This document shows, piece by piece, positions 40,632 through 48,406 of a stretch of 49,136 nucleotides of DNA. Origin of the DNA: Candidatus Poribacteria bacterium. GTDB lineage: Bacteria > Poribacteria > WGA-4E > WGA-3G. A program made the translations under genes and the position numbers. How positions within the stretch are numbered: position 1 is the stretch's first letter; each line of letters begins with the position of its first letter. The stretch is from the NCBI GenBank assembly GCA_028821605.1, contig JAPPFM010000046.1, positions 1-49,136 on the forward strand, written 5' to 3'. Below the pieces are notes generated by a model. That model searched no databases. It was not told where the DNA came from and saw only the letters and a program-made list of their open reading frames with translations.

Positions 40632-41063
40632 ATGACTTACTTGACTTTACACAGACCGGCAAGAAACCTGTTCAGATTTTACAACCCATTATTTACGCGT
40701 CAAAACGCACGAACCGACGCGAGTAGATATAATTGGTACCCCTCGGTTGACGTTTCAGAAACAGATGACAACTTTGAAGTTCGCGCTGAACTCCCCGGAG
40801 TCGCAAAGGACGACCTTCATGTTTCTGTTAAAGATAACCTCTTGACCCTCAGCGGCGAAAAGCGACAGGAAAAGGTGGACGACACCCAAAACTATCGCCG
40901 AGTCGAGCGACGTTATGGGAACTTCCAGCGAAAATTCGCACTCCCACCGGAAGTGGAAACGGACGACATCAAAGCCGAATTCAGCGACGGGGTCTTGGTG
41001 CTTTCCATCCCGAAACCGGAAGCTGCGAAACCGACCGAAGTCCCTATCACAACTGTATCCTAA
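40632..41063 (+). CDS. Hsp20/alpha-crystallin small heat-shock protein, copy 3 of 3
   Basis: 143 aa from ATG 40632: AAGGAG lies 7 nt upstream, whereas the ATG at 40626 is only 1 nt from it. N-terminus MTYLTLHRPARNLFRFYNPL is clearly related to copies 1 and 2 but the rest has diverged more (WYPSVDVSETDDNFEVRAEL, GVAKDDLHVSVKDNLLTLSG, FQRKFALPPEVE, AEFSDGVLVLSIPK, EVPITTVS). This is probably the older duplication, and hetero-oligomers with the other copies are possible. The transcript ends at the terminator at 41084. Confidence 0.95.
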   Translation: MTYLTLHRPARNLFRFYNPLFTRQNARTDASRYNWYPSVDVSETDDNFEVRAELPGVAKDDLHVSVKDNLLTLSGEKRQEKVDDTQNYRRVERRYGNFQRKFALPPEVETDDIKAEFSDGVLVLSIPKPEAAKPTEVPITTVS

Positions 41064-41083
41064 TACATTACCATAGCACAAAA

Positions 41084-41127
41084 TAAAAAAGGCTGGCGCG
41101 TGAATGAATGTGCCAGCCTTCTTTTTT
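41084..41127. terminator. Bidirectional terminator between Hsp20 copy 3 and aquaporin
   Basis: AAGGCTGGC (41089-41097) pairs perfectly with GCCAGCCTT (41112-41120). CTTTTTT follows rightward and TTTTTTATTT follows leftward, so it can stop both convergent transcripts. Confidence 0.88.
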
Positions 41128-41143
41128 CTCTGTGATACGCGTG

Positions 41144-41812
41144 CTACGCTTCTCCTTTATCTTTCAAAACGCCGATATAGAGAAGCGCTGCAAGGATCGC
41201 ACCCACGAACGGTCCTACAAAATAGAGCCAGATGTCTGCGTAGTTACCACTGACAATAGCAGGACCCAATGTCCGCGCGGGATTGAGCGAAGCCCGGGTC
41301 AATGGACCACCCATCAGGATGCAAAGAACCAACGTTAGTCCAATAGCCAATCCTGCCAAGTTCCCTGCTTTCCCGCTCACAGCAGTATTGAAAATGGTAT
41401 TGACGAGGAAGAAAGTGAGTACGATTTCGACGATGAGTCCTTGTGTTGCAGTAACCGTGAAGGCTCCGCCATTCGCCTCGGTGGTTAGAATTGTTACACC
41501 CAGATCGCCGGGATTCGGCAGCACGATGTTAAGCACAACCGCCCCCAGGATTCCACCAAGAAATTGCACAATCCAGTACCCGATCGCTGCAACAAATTCG
41601 ATTTCACCTGCTACCAACAAGCCAAGCGTCACAGCCGGATTGATATGTGTGCCTGAAATGTGTCCATAAGCATAAGCAAACGTTACAATCACCAAGCCGT
41701 GGGCAAGTGCAACGCCCACCAAATTCGCTTGGGTAATCGCCAGCGCGCCAGCACCGATAAAAATCAGCGCGAAAGTACCGATAAATTCGGCAACTAAGTT
41801 CTTTGTATTCAT
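41144..41812 (-). CDS. Aquaporin/MIP family channel
   Basis: 222 aa, six membrane helices plus two half-helices. NPA boxes: HINPAVT (N58-A60) and RASLNPARTLGPA (N177-A179 with the selectivity-filter Arg180). The second box followed by R and the short loop suit a water channel more than a glycerol facilitator, but the NPA-adjacent residues (GISGTHINPAV) do not settle it. Located in the inner membrane. Start ATG 41812 is preceded by the ideal AAGGAGGT; the frame extends to 41845 without support. Promoter at 41893-41921. Confidence 0.92.
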   Translation of the reverse strand: MNTKNLVAEFIGTFALIFIGAGALAITQANLVGVALAHGLVIVTFAYAYGHISGTHINPAVTLGLLVAGEIEFVAAIGYWIVQFLGGILGAVVLNIVLPNPGDLGVTILTTEANGGAFTVTATQGLIVEIVLTFFLVNTIFNTAVSGKAGNLAGLAIGLTLVLCILMGGPLTRASLNPARTLGPAIVSGNYADIWLYFVGPFVGAILAALLYIGVLKDKGEA

Positions 41813-41892
41813 GAAACCTCCTTGTGTTTGCAATTGAACAACCAATGAATGTTAGTCCCTCAAGGATATAACTCACAAGTTTTCGCGAAAAA

Positions 41893-41921
41893 AGTATAGC
41901 AAAATATCAAGTTTGAATCAA
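41893..41921 (-). promoter_or_regulatory. Promoter for the aquaporin gene
   Basis: Minus strand TTGATT (41921..41916), 17-bp spacer, TATACT (41898..41893), about 80 bp before ATG 41812. The first 12 bases (TTGATTCAAACT) equal those of the promoter at 19907. Confidence 0.5.
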
Positions 41922-41951
41922 TTGCCCCACTTTAAACCTTGATTTTGGAAA

Positions 41952-41985
41952 TTGACATTTTCTGACGGACGTGCTAAATTAGCAC
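41952..41985 (+). promoter_or_regulatory. Promoter with a 15-bp palindromic operator candidate, before the cupin gene
   Basis: TTGACA (41952-41957), 17-bp spacer, TAAATT (41975-41980). GTGCTAA-A-TTAGCAC (41971-41985), a perfect 15-bp palindrome, covers the -10, the classic place for a repressor site. Confidence 0.55.
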
Positions 41986-42038
41986 CAAACTTTTTAGAAC
42001 CAATTCTGTTATAAATTACGTTGAAAGGGAGAACTTTC

Positions 42039-42344
42039 ATGGAAAAAGAGATTAGAAACGATATTAAAGGCATTAACCGCTTTATCTTTGAAGCAGGGGC
42101 AGACCGAGAACAACTCCATCTCCACATCTCAGAGGTTGGACCTGGGCAACGCGCGCATCCACCGCATACACACGACGGACAAGAAATCTTCTATGTATTT
42201 TCTGGCGAAGGCGAAGTGCTGTTTGGGGAGCAGACGCACCGTGTGAGCGACAACGAAGCCGTCCATGTCGATTGTCAAGTTTTGCACGGTATACGCAACG
42301 TCGGTGAGACACCCCTCCGTTACGCTGTGATTATAGCGAAATGA
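42039..42344 (+). CDS. Cupin domain protein
   Basis: 101 aa from ATG 42039 (GGGAG upstream). Cupin motif 1 HPPHTHDGQEIFYVFSGEGE holds H-x-H...E metal ligands; motif 2 ends in DCQVLHGIRNVG. It is a single-barrel metal protein with unknown substrate. It does not closely resemble the cupin at 31757. It stands alone, convergent with the small membrane protein gene, and appears to be under a palindromic operator. Confidence 0.85.
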   Translation: MEKEIRNDIKGINRFIFEAGADREQLHLHISEVGPGQRAHPPHTHDGQEIFYVFSGEGEVLFGEQTHRVSDNEAVHVDCQVLHGIRNVGETPLRYAVIIAK

Positions 42345-42379
42345 ACTAAGTTGTAATCAGGTGAAGTTTTTAACCACAC

Positions 42380-42823
42380 TTATTCTACTTCCGAAGATTC
42401 TAACGGCAGGTCTTCTGAATACAATTTATAAATGCCGTAAATACCGGCAGCGATCAAGACAATCCCGATGCCTGCTAACCCGCGTCGCACCCAAATCGGT
42501 TGTAAAAAGACTGGTAAATGGAAGGTTAACCAACGCGGTTGTAAGAGTTTCGACATAGCGATGCCAAAGTACAGTAGCCCATAAGCGATGAGACCAATAT
42601 CACTCGCCAATTCCTGCTTCCGTGCCGTGACTGGCAGTCTGAAGATATTCAGAAGATAATCGCCCGAAAAGATTAGGGCAAGTCCGACGACCAGAAAGAC
42701 GAAGAGAATCGCGCTCGGATACCCTGAATGCCGGAGTGTTATCAGTAAACCGATACTGAAGCATCCCAATACGAGACTCATTATTCCCTGCATAATTTGA
42801 TAACTTCTATTTTGTGAGACCAT
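42380..42823 (-). CDS. Small four-helix membrane protein, unknown
   Basis: 147 aa. Hydrophobic segments near residues 10-30, 38-55, 75-92 and 108-130 (GLAGIGIVLIAAGIYGIYKLY), with a charged C-terminus (LPLESSEVE). I recognise no family. It begins 9 bp after the stop of the permease gene on the same strand and so is probably the last gene of that operon. A role with the binding protein and permease is inferred only from position. Confidence 0.6.
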   Translation of the reverse strand: MVSQNRSYQIMQGIMSLVLGCFSIGLLITLRHSGYPSAILFVFLVVGLALIFSGDYLLNIFRLPVTARKQELASDIGLIAYGLLYFGIAMSKLLQPRWLTFHLPVFLQPIWVRRGLAGIGIVLIAAGIYGIYKLYSEDLPLESSEVE

Positions 42824-42832
42824 ATTTTAAAT

Positions 42833-43825
42833 TTACGAGGCAGCGGCACCAAGTCGAACACGCGGATCCACCAGCGTGTAACTGATGTCTGTCAGTAACA
42901 GACCGATAATATACAGCACAGAACTAAGATAAACCATGCTCCGCACAATTGCGAAATCTTGGGCGTGGATGGCTTCTATCGTAAAACTTCCGAGTCCTGG
43001 AATCGCGAAAAACGCCTCCATCACCAAACTTCCCATAAAGAGCAATGGGATCACCAAAACCACATTCGTCAGAATCGGAATCATCGCATTTTTCAGGGCA
43101 TGTTTAAAGAGAATTACCGCTTCACTCAACCCTTTTGCTCGCGCTGTCCGCACATAGTCCCGATTGACCTCTTCAAGGAATATCGTCCGGTAAAAACGGA
43201 TACCGCCACCGACTCCGCCAATAATGCCAATAACTACCGGCAGAATAACAAACTTCAGCATGTCTACACCGGAATCGTATCCAGAGATCGGGAAGAGTCG
43301 CAATATCTTTCCGAATACCCACTGTCCACCGATAATATAGAAGAGCGTGGAGACGGACATAAGGATTACCGCGATGATTGTGCCCCAGAAATCGACATAA
43401 GTTGCACGGTAGTACGCAACAATCATCGAAACAGTGATATTTACCAGAACACCGACCAGAAAGGTCGGCAGCGCAATAGCGAGGCTTGCCCACATTCGTT
43501 GCGAAATTTGTGATGTAATATCAATGTTATTAGAGTCTGATGTTCCGAAGTCGAAGAAAAAAAGTTTAACCGATTTCTCAAAGAAGATAGTCTCCGTAAA
43601 AGAGGCGGTTCCAGATGCTTCTGCATTGAACCAAAGGGGTAGGTGATAGCCGTTCTGCTTTTTCCAATTGTCAACATCTTCCTGTGTAATATTCTTCTCG
43701 CCAAGAATCCGACGCGCCATCTGATCGGGTGAATTAACGATAAAAAACAGAAAAAACACAATAAGATTCACGCCGATTAAGATTGGTATCGCATAAAGGG
43801 TTCGTCGGACAATATAAGTGATCAT
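42833..43825 (-). CDS. ABC transporter permease, OppB/DppB type
   Basis: 330 aa inner-membrane permease. N-terminal YIVRRTLYAIPILIGVNLIVFFLF signature helix, an extended periplasmic loop (about 45-105), five further helices, and the EAA loop RDYVRTARAKGLSEAVILFKHALKNAMIP that contacts the ATPase. C-terminus VMEAFFAIPGLG...DPRVRLGAA is family-typical. Opp/Dpp systems import peptides or nickel using OppB, OppC, two ATPases and a binding protein. Here only the binding protein lies beside it; OppC and ATPases are absent from the window. It starts 63 bp after the binding-protein gene. Confidence 0.88.
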   Translation of the reverse strand: MITYIVRRTLYAIPILIGVNLIVFFLFFIVNSPDQMARRILGEKNITQEDVDNWKKQNGYHLPLWFNAEASGTASFTETIFFEKSVKLFFFDFGTSDSNNIDITSQISQRMWASLAIALPTFLVGVLVNITVSMIVAYYRATYVDFWGTIIAVILMSVSTLFYIIGGQWVFGKILRLFPISGYDSGVDMLKFVILPVVIGIIGGVGGGIRFYRTIFLEEVNRDYVRTARAKGLSEAVILFKHALKNAMIPILTNVVLVIPLLFMGSLVMEAFFAIPGLGSFTIEAIHAQDFAIVRSMVYLSSVLYIIGLLLTDISYTLVDPRVRLGAAAS

Positions 43826-43888
43826 TTAGAAAAAATTGCCTCGCTGAAAAGAAGCGCGGTCGGAAACACGCCAACAAAGAGAACACAG

Positions 43889-46057
43889 TTAAGAGGTTCC
43901 TCGCTCCCGTTTCCAAATTGTGATTGCAGCTGGAATCGTGCCTAAAATGAGGACCGCGACGCATACCCAGAGGGGCCAGACGACAGGTTTATTCCATGCC
44001 TGACGATTTTCTGATCGCTGACCGGCATCAATGCGAAGATACTTGAGCGTCCCTCCGCCTAAAGAACTCGGTTTACTGTTCTTCACCCATTGATGCGACA
44101 ACCCAAAAGCAACAGGGTGATAGGTAAAGACCCACGGTGCGTCTTGTTGAAGCAGATGGTTCATCTTGCGAATGATTTCTAACCGTTCTGGTGAGTTCTC
44201 CATGTTTTTCATCTGCTCAAAGAGCCGGTTGTATTCTTTATTATCGTAGTTAGCGGTGTTTTCGCCACCGTGGGTGGCTCTGCCGTTCGGCCCATAGAGA
44301 AGAAATAGAAAATTCTCCGCATCAGGGTAGTCAGCGTGCCATCCCCAAGAGATGATTTGGAAGTTACCGTTTTTTACTTTGTCGCGAAACCGATTGTAAT
44401 CGGTAGTGCGACTCTCCATTGTGATGCCGAGTTGCTCTAATTTATTCCGCATCCATGTTAAGTATGCTGTGGCACCTGCGGAGTTCCATGCGTTATCAAA
44501 AGAGACAACGAGCGGATCTCCCTTGCTATTCTGCCCACCTGGGTAGCCGGCTTCTGCGAGAAGCTGCCGTGCTTCTTCAATAGATTTCCGAACCGGACGC
44601 TGCTTCTCAGCATCCCAATTATAGACATAAGGGTTAATACCAACTTCCCCCGCTTCGTAACCGAAAATACCCGGTGGAATTGGACTTTGAGAACTTACAC
44701 CGCGTCCATTGATGAAAATTTCAATAAATTCTTCATAATCAAGGGCAATGGAAATTGCCTGGCGAAGTTTTTGTCTCTCTGCAGTGTATCCACCAACGGT
44801 ATCGTCCAACATATTAAAAGCGAGGTATCTCGTCGTCGGTTCAACATTGGTGCGCAGCGCAATATGCTTTGCTTTCATTGATTCGCTTGCAGCAGGATCA
44901 CCCGTATCGTTGAAAGAAACCGCACTGTCAAATGTGTCGGAAGAGATGCCAGAACTATCGTAGTAGCCTTGCAAGAATTTATTCCAGCGCGGAATGTATT
45001 CCTTCTCTAATTTGTAGACGATTCTTGGAATAAACGGAATGACTTCCCATGCGTCATCCAAAAGTCCGGCTTCCCTATCGCCGGGTTCCCCGCTTGATGG
45101 ATAGCGTGCTACCCGAAAGTTTTCATTTTTGACGAGAACTATCTCTTTATGTGCGAGGAGAGTTTCCATCCGATAGGCTCCCGTTCCTACAGGAAATCTA
45201 TCAATTGTGATATTTCGATCTTCGACAACGGGTTGACTGTAAAAATCAATTGCTTCTTTGGGCATCGGCGAAAAGAACGGCATCGCCAACCAATAGACAA
45301 ACTGCGGATACTTCGTCTTGAGGATAACCCGATAGGTGTAACGATCCACGACCTCGACACCGGGAAATGGCGCGTCTTTTTGTCCTGCAGCAATAGCAGC
45401 TGAATATGTTTCCATGCCGAGGATATAGTCCTTCAACGTACTGAGAATAGGGCAGGCGACACCTGGATCCGCCATGCGTTTAATCTGGTAGACATAATCG
45501 GCGGCGACAAGCTCACGCGTGCCTGTCAGCGAAAAATCCTTAACCTCTTTAAAGCCTTTGACATCCGCGCTTGTTAAATTGCGGTAAAGCCATTCGCCGC
45601 TTTCAGTCTTCGCAAAACAGGGATGTTGCTGGTACATAATCCCCTGTCGGATACGGATTTCATAAACCGCACGCGCCACCGATGCAGCAGGAGCACCTAA
45701 TGGCAACTGCTGCCTATCGGCATCAAAATAACGAGGTTGTGGCACAGCCTCTGCTGTCAACGGAATCAATTCGTAGGGTCTCTTCAGATAATGATATTGC
45801 AAGGGTGGTTCATAAATCTGTTGAATGAATCTGTATTCGTCTGAACTGTAAGAGACCGCCGGATCGAAGTGCTTCGGTTCTTCATCAAACGTGCTATAGT
45901 AAATCTCCTCGTCCCGCTCAGACTTCGGATATGGATTGTTCGGCACACCGCAACCCACTAAAAGAGCAAGCACCATTAGTACTATGCAACATTCATTTGA
46001 AAACAACGCCTTAAAACTGAAGTTCTGCGTCGTGCGATGACGTTTCGGTAATTTCAT
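43889..46057 (-). CDS. Family 5 extracellular solute-binding lipoprotein with C-terminal membrane anchor
   Basis: 722 aa from ATG 46057 (AAAGGA upstream; longer frame to 46099 rejected). N-terminal lipobox LLVGC (Cys36). Residues 55-680 form the oligopeptide/nickel-binding SBP_bac_5 fold: FDEEPKHFDPAVSYSSDEY, YVYQIKRMADP, RYLAFNMLDDT, ISIALDYEEFIEIFINGRG, SWGWHADYPDAENFLFLLYG. Near the end, WPLWVCVAVLILGTIPAAIT is a transmembrane helix followed by KRERGTS. Most family members have no such C-terminal anchor, so this protein would be held to the membrane at both ends. It is probably the binding partner of the OppB-type permease downstream. Confidence 0.88.
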   Translation of the reverse strand: MKLPKRHRTTQNFSFKALFSNECCIVLMVLALLVGCGVPNNPYPKSERDEEIYYSTFDEEPKHFDPAVSYSSDEYRFIQQIYEPPLQYHYLKRPYELIPLTAEAVPQPRYFDADRQQLPLGAPAASVARAVYEIRIRQGIMYQQHPCFAKTESGEWLYRNLTSADVKGFKEVKDFSLTGTRELVAADYVYQIKRMADPGVACPILSTLKDYILGMETYSAAIAAGQKDAPFPGVEVVDRYTYRVILKTKYPQFVYWLAMPFFSPMPKEAIDFYSQPVVEDRNITIDRFPVGTGAYRMETLLAHKEIVLVKNENFRVARYPSSGEPGDREAGLLDDAWEVIPFIPRIVYKLEKEYIPRWNKFLQGYYDSSGISSDTFDSAVSFNDTGDPAASESMKAKHIALRTNVEPTTRYLAFNMLDDTVGGYTAERQKLRQAISIALDYEEFIEIFINGRGVSSQSPIPPGIFGYEAGEVGINPYVYNWDAEKQRPVRKSIEEARQLLAEAGYPGGQNSKGDPLVVSFDNAWNSAGATAYLTWMRNKLEQLGITMESRTTDYNRFRDKVKNGNFQIISWGWHADYPDAENFLFLLYGPNGRATHGGENTANYDNKEYNRLFEQMKNMENSPERLEIIRKMNHLLQQDAPWVFTYHPVAFGLSHQWVKNSKPSSLGGGTLKYLRIDAGQRSENRQAWNKPVVWPLWVCVAVLILGTIPAAITIWKRERGTS

Positions 46058-46116
46058 ATCTTCCTTTAAAGGTAAACGCTGCTCGCGATATTTCCTCAAT
46101 AGACAAGGATGGAACC

Positions 46117-47067
46117 CTAAAATGCATACAGAGCCGTTAACGACACCAAAGGACCAAACTTAAAAGCGTCTCTCTCCTCATATACACCATCCAAGAAAGC
46201 ATCCGTATCATCATAAAGCGTCTCTTGGTTCAAGGGTAGCATCACTCTCACAGACAATGGAATATTGTAGGGTGTTGCGACTGACGCGCCTACAGAAGCC
46301 ATACTGAAACGGAGTCCAGTATTGATATCCTGCTCCCCTGCCCAATACGCGTAAGATTGATAAAAGCCAAAATAACCTGTTTGAAACGAGAGCCAATTAT
46401 TAAGACGGTAATTTAGACTGGCTGTGTAAGTCAGTTCTCTGGAACCACGATAGGTTTTGCTGTTCTCATAGAACGGAAATTTTCCGCGAATACTGGCACT
46501 CGCGCCCACACCTTTGTAAAGAGGAAGGCTGTAATATAAATCTGCCATCGGATTAAAGGTACCGGTCCCAAATTGGATATGGAGATGCTCAAGTCCATCA
46601 TCCCCTAACTTCCAAGGATCTTCTTCAGTCTTGCCGAACGGAATTGTCGTTCCGATACGACCTATTACAAAATCACTTTCCTTAAAAAGACCACGTGTAT
46701 GATATCCCAAGAGAACATCTGTGTCGGCGAGTCCCCTGTAGGTCTCATTTCGGTGATGATTGTCCCGATTGCGTAAAATTGCTTCCAGTTCTGTCTGTGT
46801 AACCGGTTCAATTTCTTCAATAGTTGCCTCTTGGACTTTGGTCTCGTAAGGCACATTTGCTTCCAATATCCACCGAGAACTAAAGTGATACTTCAAGCCA
46901 ACATCAACACGGAAAACATTCAATGTAACGTGGTGTCGATGAAGCGGCACATCTATTACTCTCCTGTCTGGTGAGATACCCTTTGTTTCTAAGTGTCCAC
47001 CTTGGGCATCGAACCACCGCATCATACTGAAAGAGCTCTGAAACCTCTTCATCTCTCCTGAAGTCAA
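46117..47067 (-). CDS. Outer-membrane beta-barrel protein, signal peptide separated by in-frame stops
   Basis: 316 aa as listed from a TTG at 47067. Alternating hydrophobic strands (DVGLKYHFSSRWILEANVPY, TYTASLNYRLNNWLSFQTGYF, SVRVMLPLNQETLY) and the last residue Phe in SLTALYAF are signs of an outer-membrane barrel, like transporter-type porins. As listed it has no signal peptide. The same frame upstream of a double UGA encodes one (see 47068-47196), and the sequence between (SNPAIPRGGIGEVSL) continues the protein well. The gene is thus either recently broken or read through. The partner genes downstream are a peptide-type binding protein and a permease. Family not named with certainty. Confidence 0.65.
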   Translation of the reverse strand: MTSGEMKRFQSSFSMMRWFDAQGGHLETKGISPDRRVIDVPLHRHHVTLNVFRVDVGLKYHFSSRWILEANVPYETKVQEATIEEIEPVTQTELEAILRNRDNHHRNETYRGLADTDVLLGYHTRGLFKESDFVIGRIGTTIPFGKTEEDPWKLGDDGLEHLHIQFGTGTFNPMADLYYSLPLYKGVGASASIRGKFPFYENSKTYRGSRELTYTASLNYRLNNWLSFQTGYFGFYQSYAYWAGEQDINTGLRFSMASVGASVATPYNIPLSVRVMLPLNQETLYDDTDAFLDGVYEERDAFKFGPLVSLTALYAF

Positions 47068-47196
47068 ACTGACTTCACCAATCCCGCCACGTGGAATTGC
47101 GGGATTGCTTCACGCGCCTCAGCTCTCCTGCACGAAACCAAGTGGGAGAAAAATGAATTGAAAACAGAGCAATATCAAAAAAATTCGAGTTATCAT
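47068..47196 (-). pseudogene. Detached signal-peptide segment of the outer-membrane protein gene
   Basis: ATG 47196 overlaps the stop of the aldo/keto reductase (ATGA). It encodes MITRIFLILLCFQFIFLPLG then FVQES, a good signal peptide, in the same frame as the barrel gene. Two UGA codons (47121..47119 and 47112..47110), three codons apart, interrupt it. Restoring CGA at both would give QESRGARSNPAIPRGG. No SECIS-like hairpin is evident, so selenocysteine is unlikely. Confidence 0.5.
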
Positions 47197-48143
47197 AGGG
47201 GATTCGTATCCGTTTCTAAGTTGAGCCATTCCACTTCGGCATCGGAGAGTTCAAGCCCGATGGCACCAACGGAAGAATCCATCTCCGCTAAGGTTGCCGG
47301 TCCAACAATTGGAAAAACGGGGAATGAAATGTTCAAGCAGTATGAGAGGGAAACCTGAATTGCAGAATAGCCGTGTTTCTCGCCCAATTTCTTCGCGCGC
47401 GCAAGCCTTTCAAAATTATCATCATTATAATAGACGCGTACCATATCTCCATTGTCTCGGTTCTCCGGTGTAAACGCACCACTAAAGAAACCACGTGCTT
47501 GTGAAGACCAAGGCATCAGCGGAAATTGACTCTCTTTATGCCATTCACGCGCGGCATCGTCCACACAAACACAACCACCCCACATCGGTTCCATCGGCAC
47601 AGCAAGACTAATGTTATTACTACAAGAAACAAATCCTTGTAGCCCGTTCTCGGCGGCGTAGGTATTGGCATCAATGATGCGTTGCGGCTGCCAATTAGAA
47701 GCGGCGGCAGCTCGGATGCGTCCTGCACCAATCTCGTCGTTCAGATAATCAATGATTGTGCTAACTGGAATTACCGGATCGTCGCGATGGAGCATGTAAA
47801 GATCAATAGCATCGGTGCGGAGCCGGATGAGACTTTCATCAAGATCGCTTTTTAACTCTTCAGGGGAGAGACGCGGGCGAGGCACTCTGCCTTGTGGATG
47901 CCCTCCCTTATCAATGAGAAAGACCTCATCCCTGTTTCGGCGTTGGCGCATCCAGAGACCGATGAGCATCTCGCTATCGCCACCGCCATAACCGTGTGCT
48001 GTGTCGAGGGCATTTCCACCCGCTTCAAAAAATGCGTCGAGCATTTCAGTACTATAGTCGAATTTTACGGGCGAAAACATCATGGTACCCAGAATCAGCT
48101 GCGAGATGTCTTTGCTAACGCCGGGAATTTTTATGTGTTTCAT
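47193..48143 (-). CDS. Aldo/keto reductase
   Basis: 316 aa TIM-barrel NADPH-dependent reductase with the complete catalytic tetrad D47, Y52 (DTAHGYGGG), K79 (LIDKGG) and H119 (YMLHRDD). The cofactor end is represented by YSAIQVSLSYCLN and IVGPATLAEMDSSV. Related proteins reduce sugar aldehydes or carry out redox steps in inositol or sugar catabolism. AAGGA lies upstream of the ATG. The stop overlaps the ATG of the outer-membrane protein's signal-peptide segment by 4 bp, a sign that both were once translated as one operon. Confidence 0.9.
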   Translation of the reverse strand: MKHIKIPGVSKDISQLILGTMMFSPVKFDYSTEMLDAFFEAGGNALDTAHGYGGGDSEMLIGLWMRQRRNRDEVFLIDKGGHPQGRVPRPRLSPEELKSDLDESLIRLRTDAIDLYMLHRDDPVIPVSTIIDYLNDEIGAGRIRAAAASNWQPQRIIDANTYAAENGLQGFVSCSNNISLAVPMEPMWGGCVCVDDAAREWHKESQFPLMPWSSQARGFFSGAFTPENRDNGDMVRVYYNDDNFERLARAKKLGEKHGYSAIQVSLSYCLNISFPVFPIVGPATLAEMDSSVGAIGLELSDAEVEWLNLETDTNPL

Positions 48144-48406
48144 TATGAATACTTTCCTTATTTTATATGGGCAGATAGGTCGCGCCCTTTGTGATTACAG
48201 GATATAGGGGAATTATAACAGATTCGCAATCTAAAATCCAGAAGAAAATGTGCTAACGTGGGGAAACCTATAGTCGGTGGGATTATACACTCCGCCAGTG
48301 GAGGAGAAGGGTGTTCGGATGAACAGAACTCAATTCAATTATCAGCGATGGATGACCGGAAAGCTAATAAACATCAGCATTCCAGCCATCATAAGGTCAT
48401 TTGATA

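Noticed and set aside
19907-41921. Shared TTGATTCAAACT at two promoters as a common operator
   Set aside because: Only two copies, different distance contexts, and half of it is the -35 box; could be chance.
41971-41985. CIRCE (HrcA) operator
   Set aside because: CIRCE is TTAGCACTC-N9-GAGTGCTAA; here the half-sites are reversed and separated by one base.
47110-47121. Selenocysteine at the two UGA codons of the outer-membrane protein gene
   Set aside because: Not a redox-active context, two UGA close together, and no SECIS-like hairpin with a GGTCT-type loop follows.
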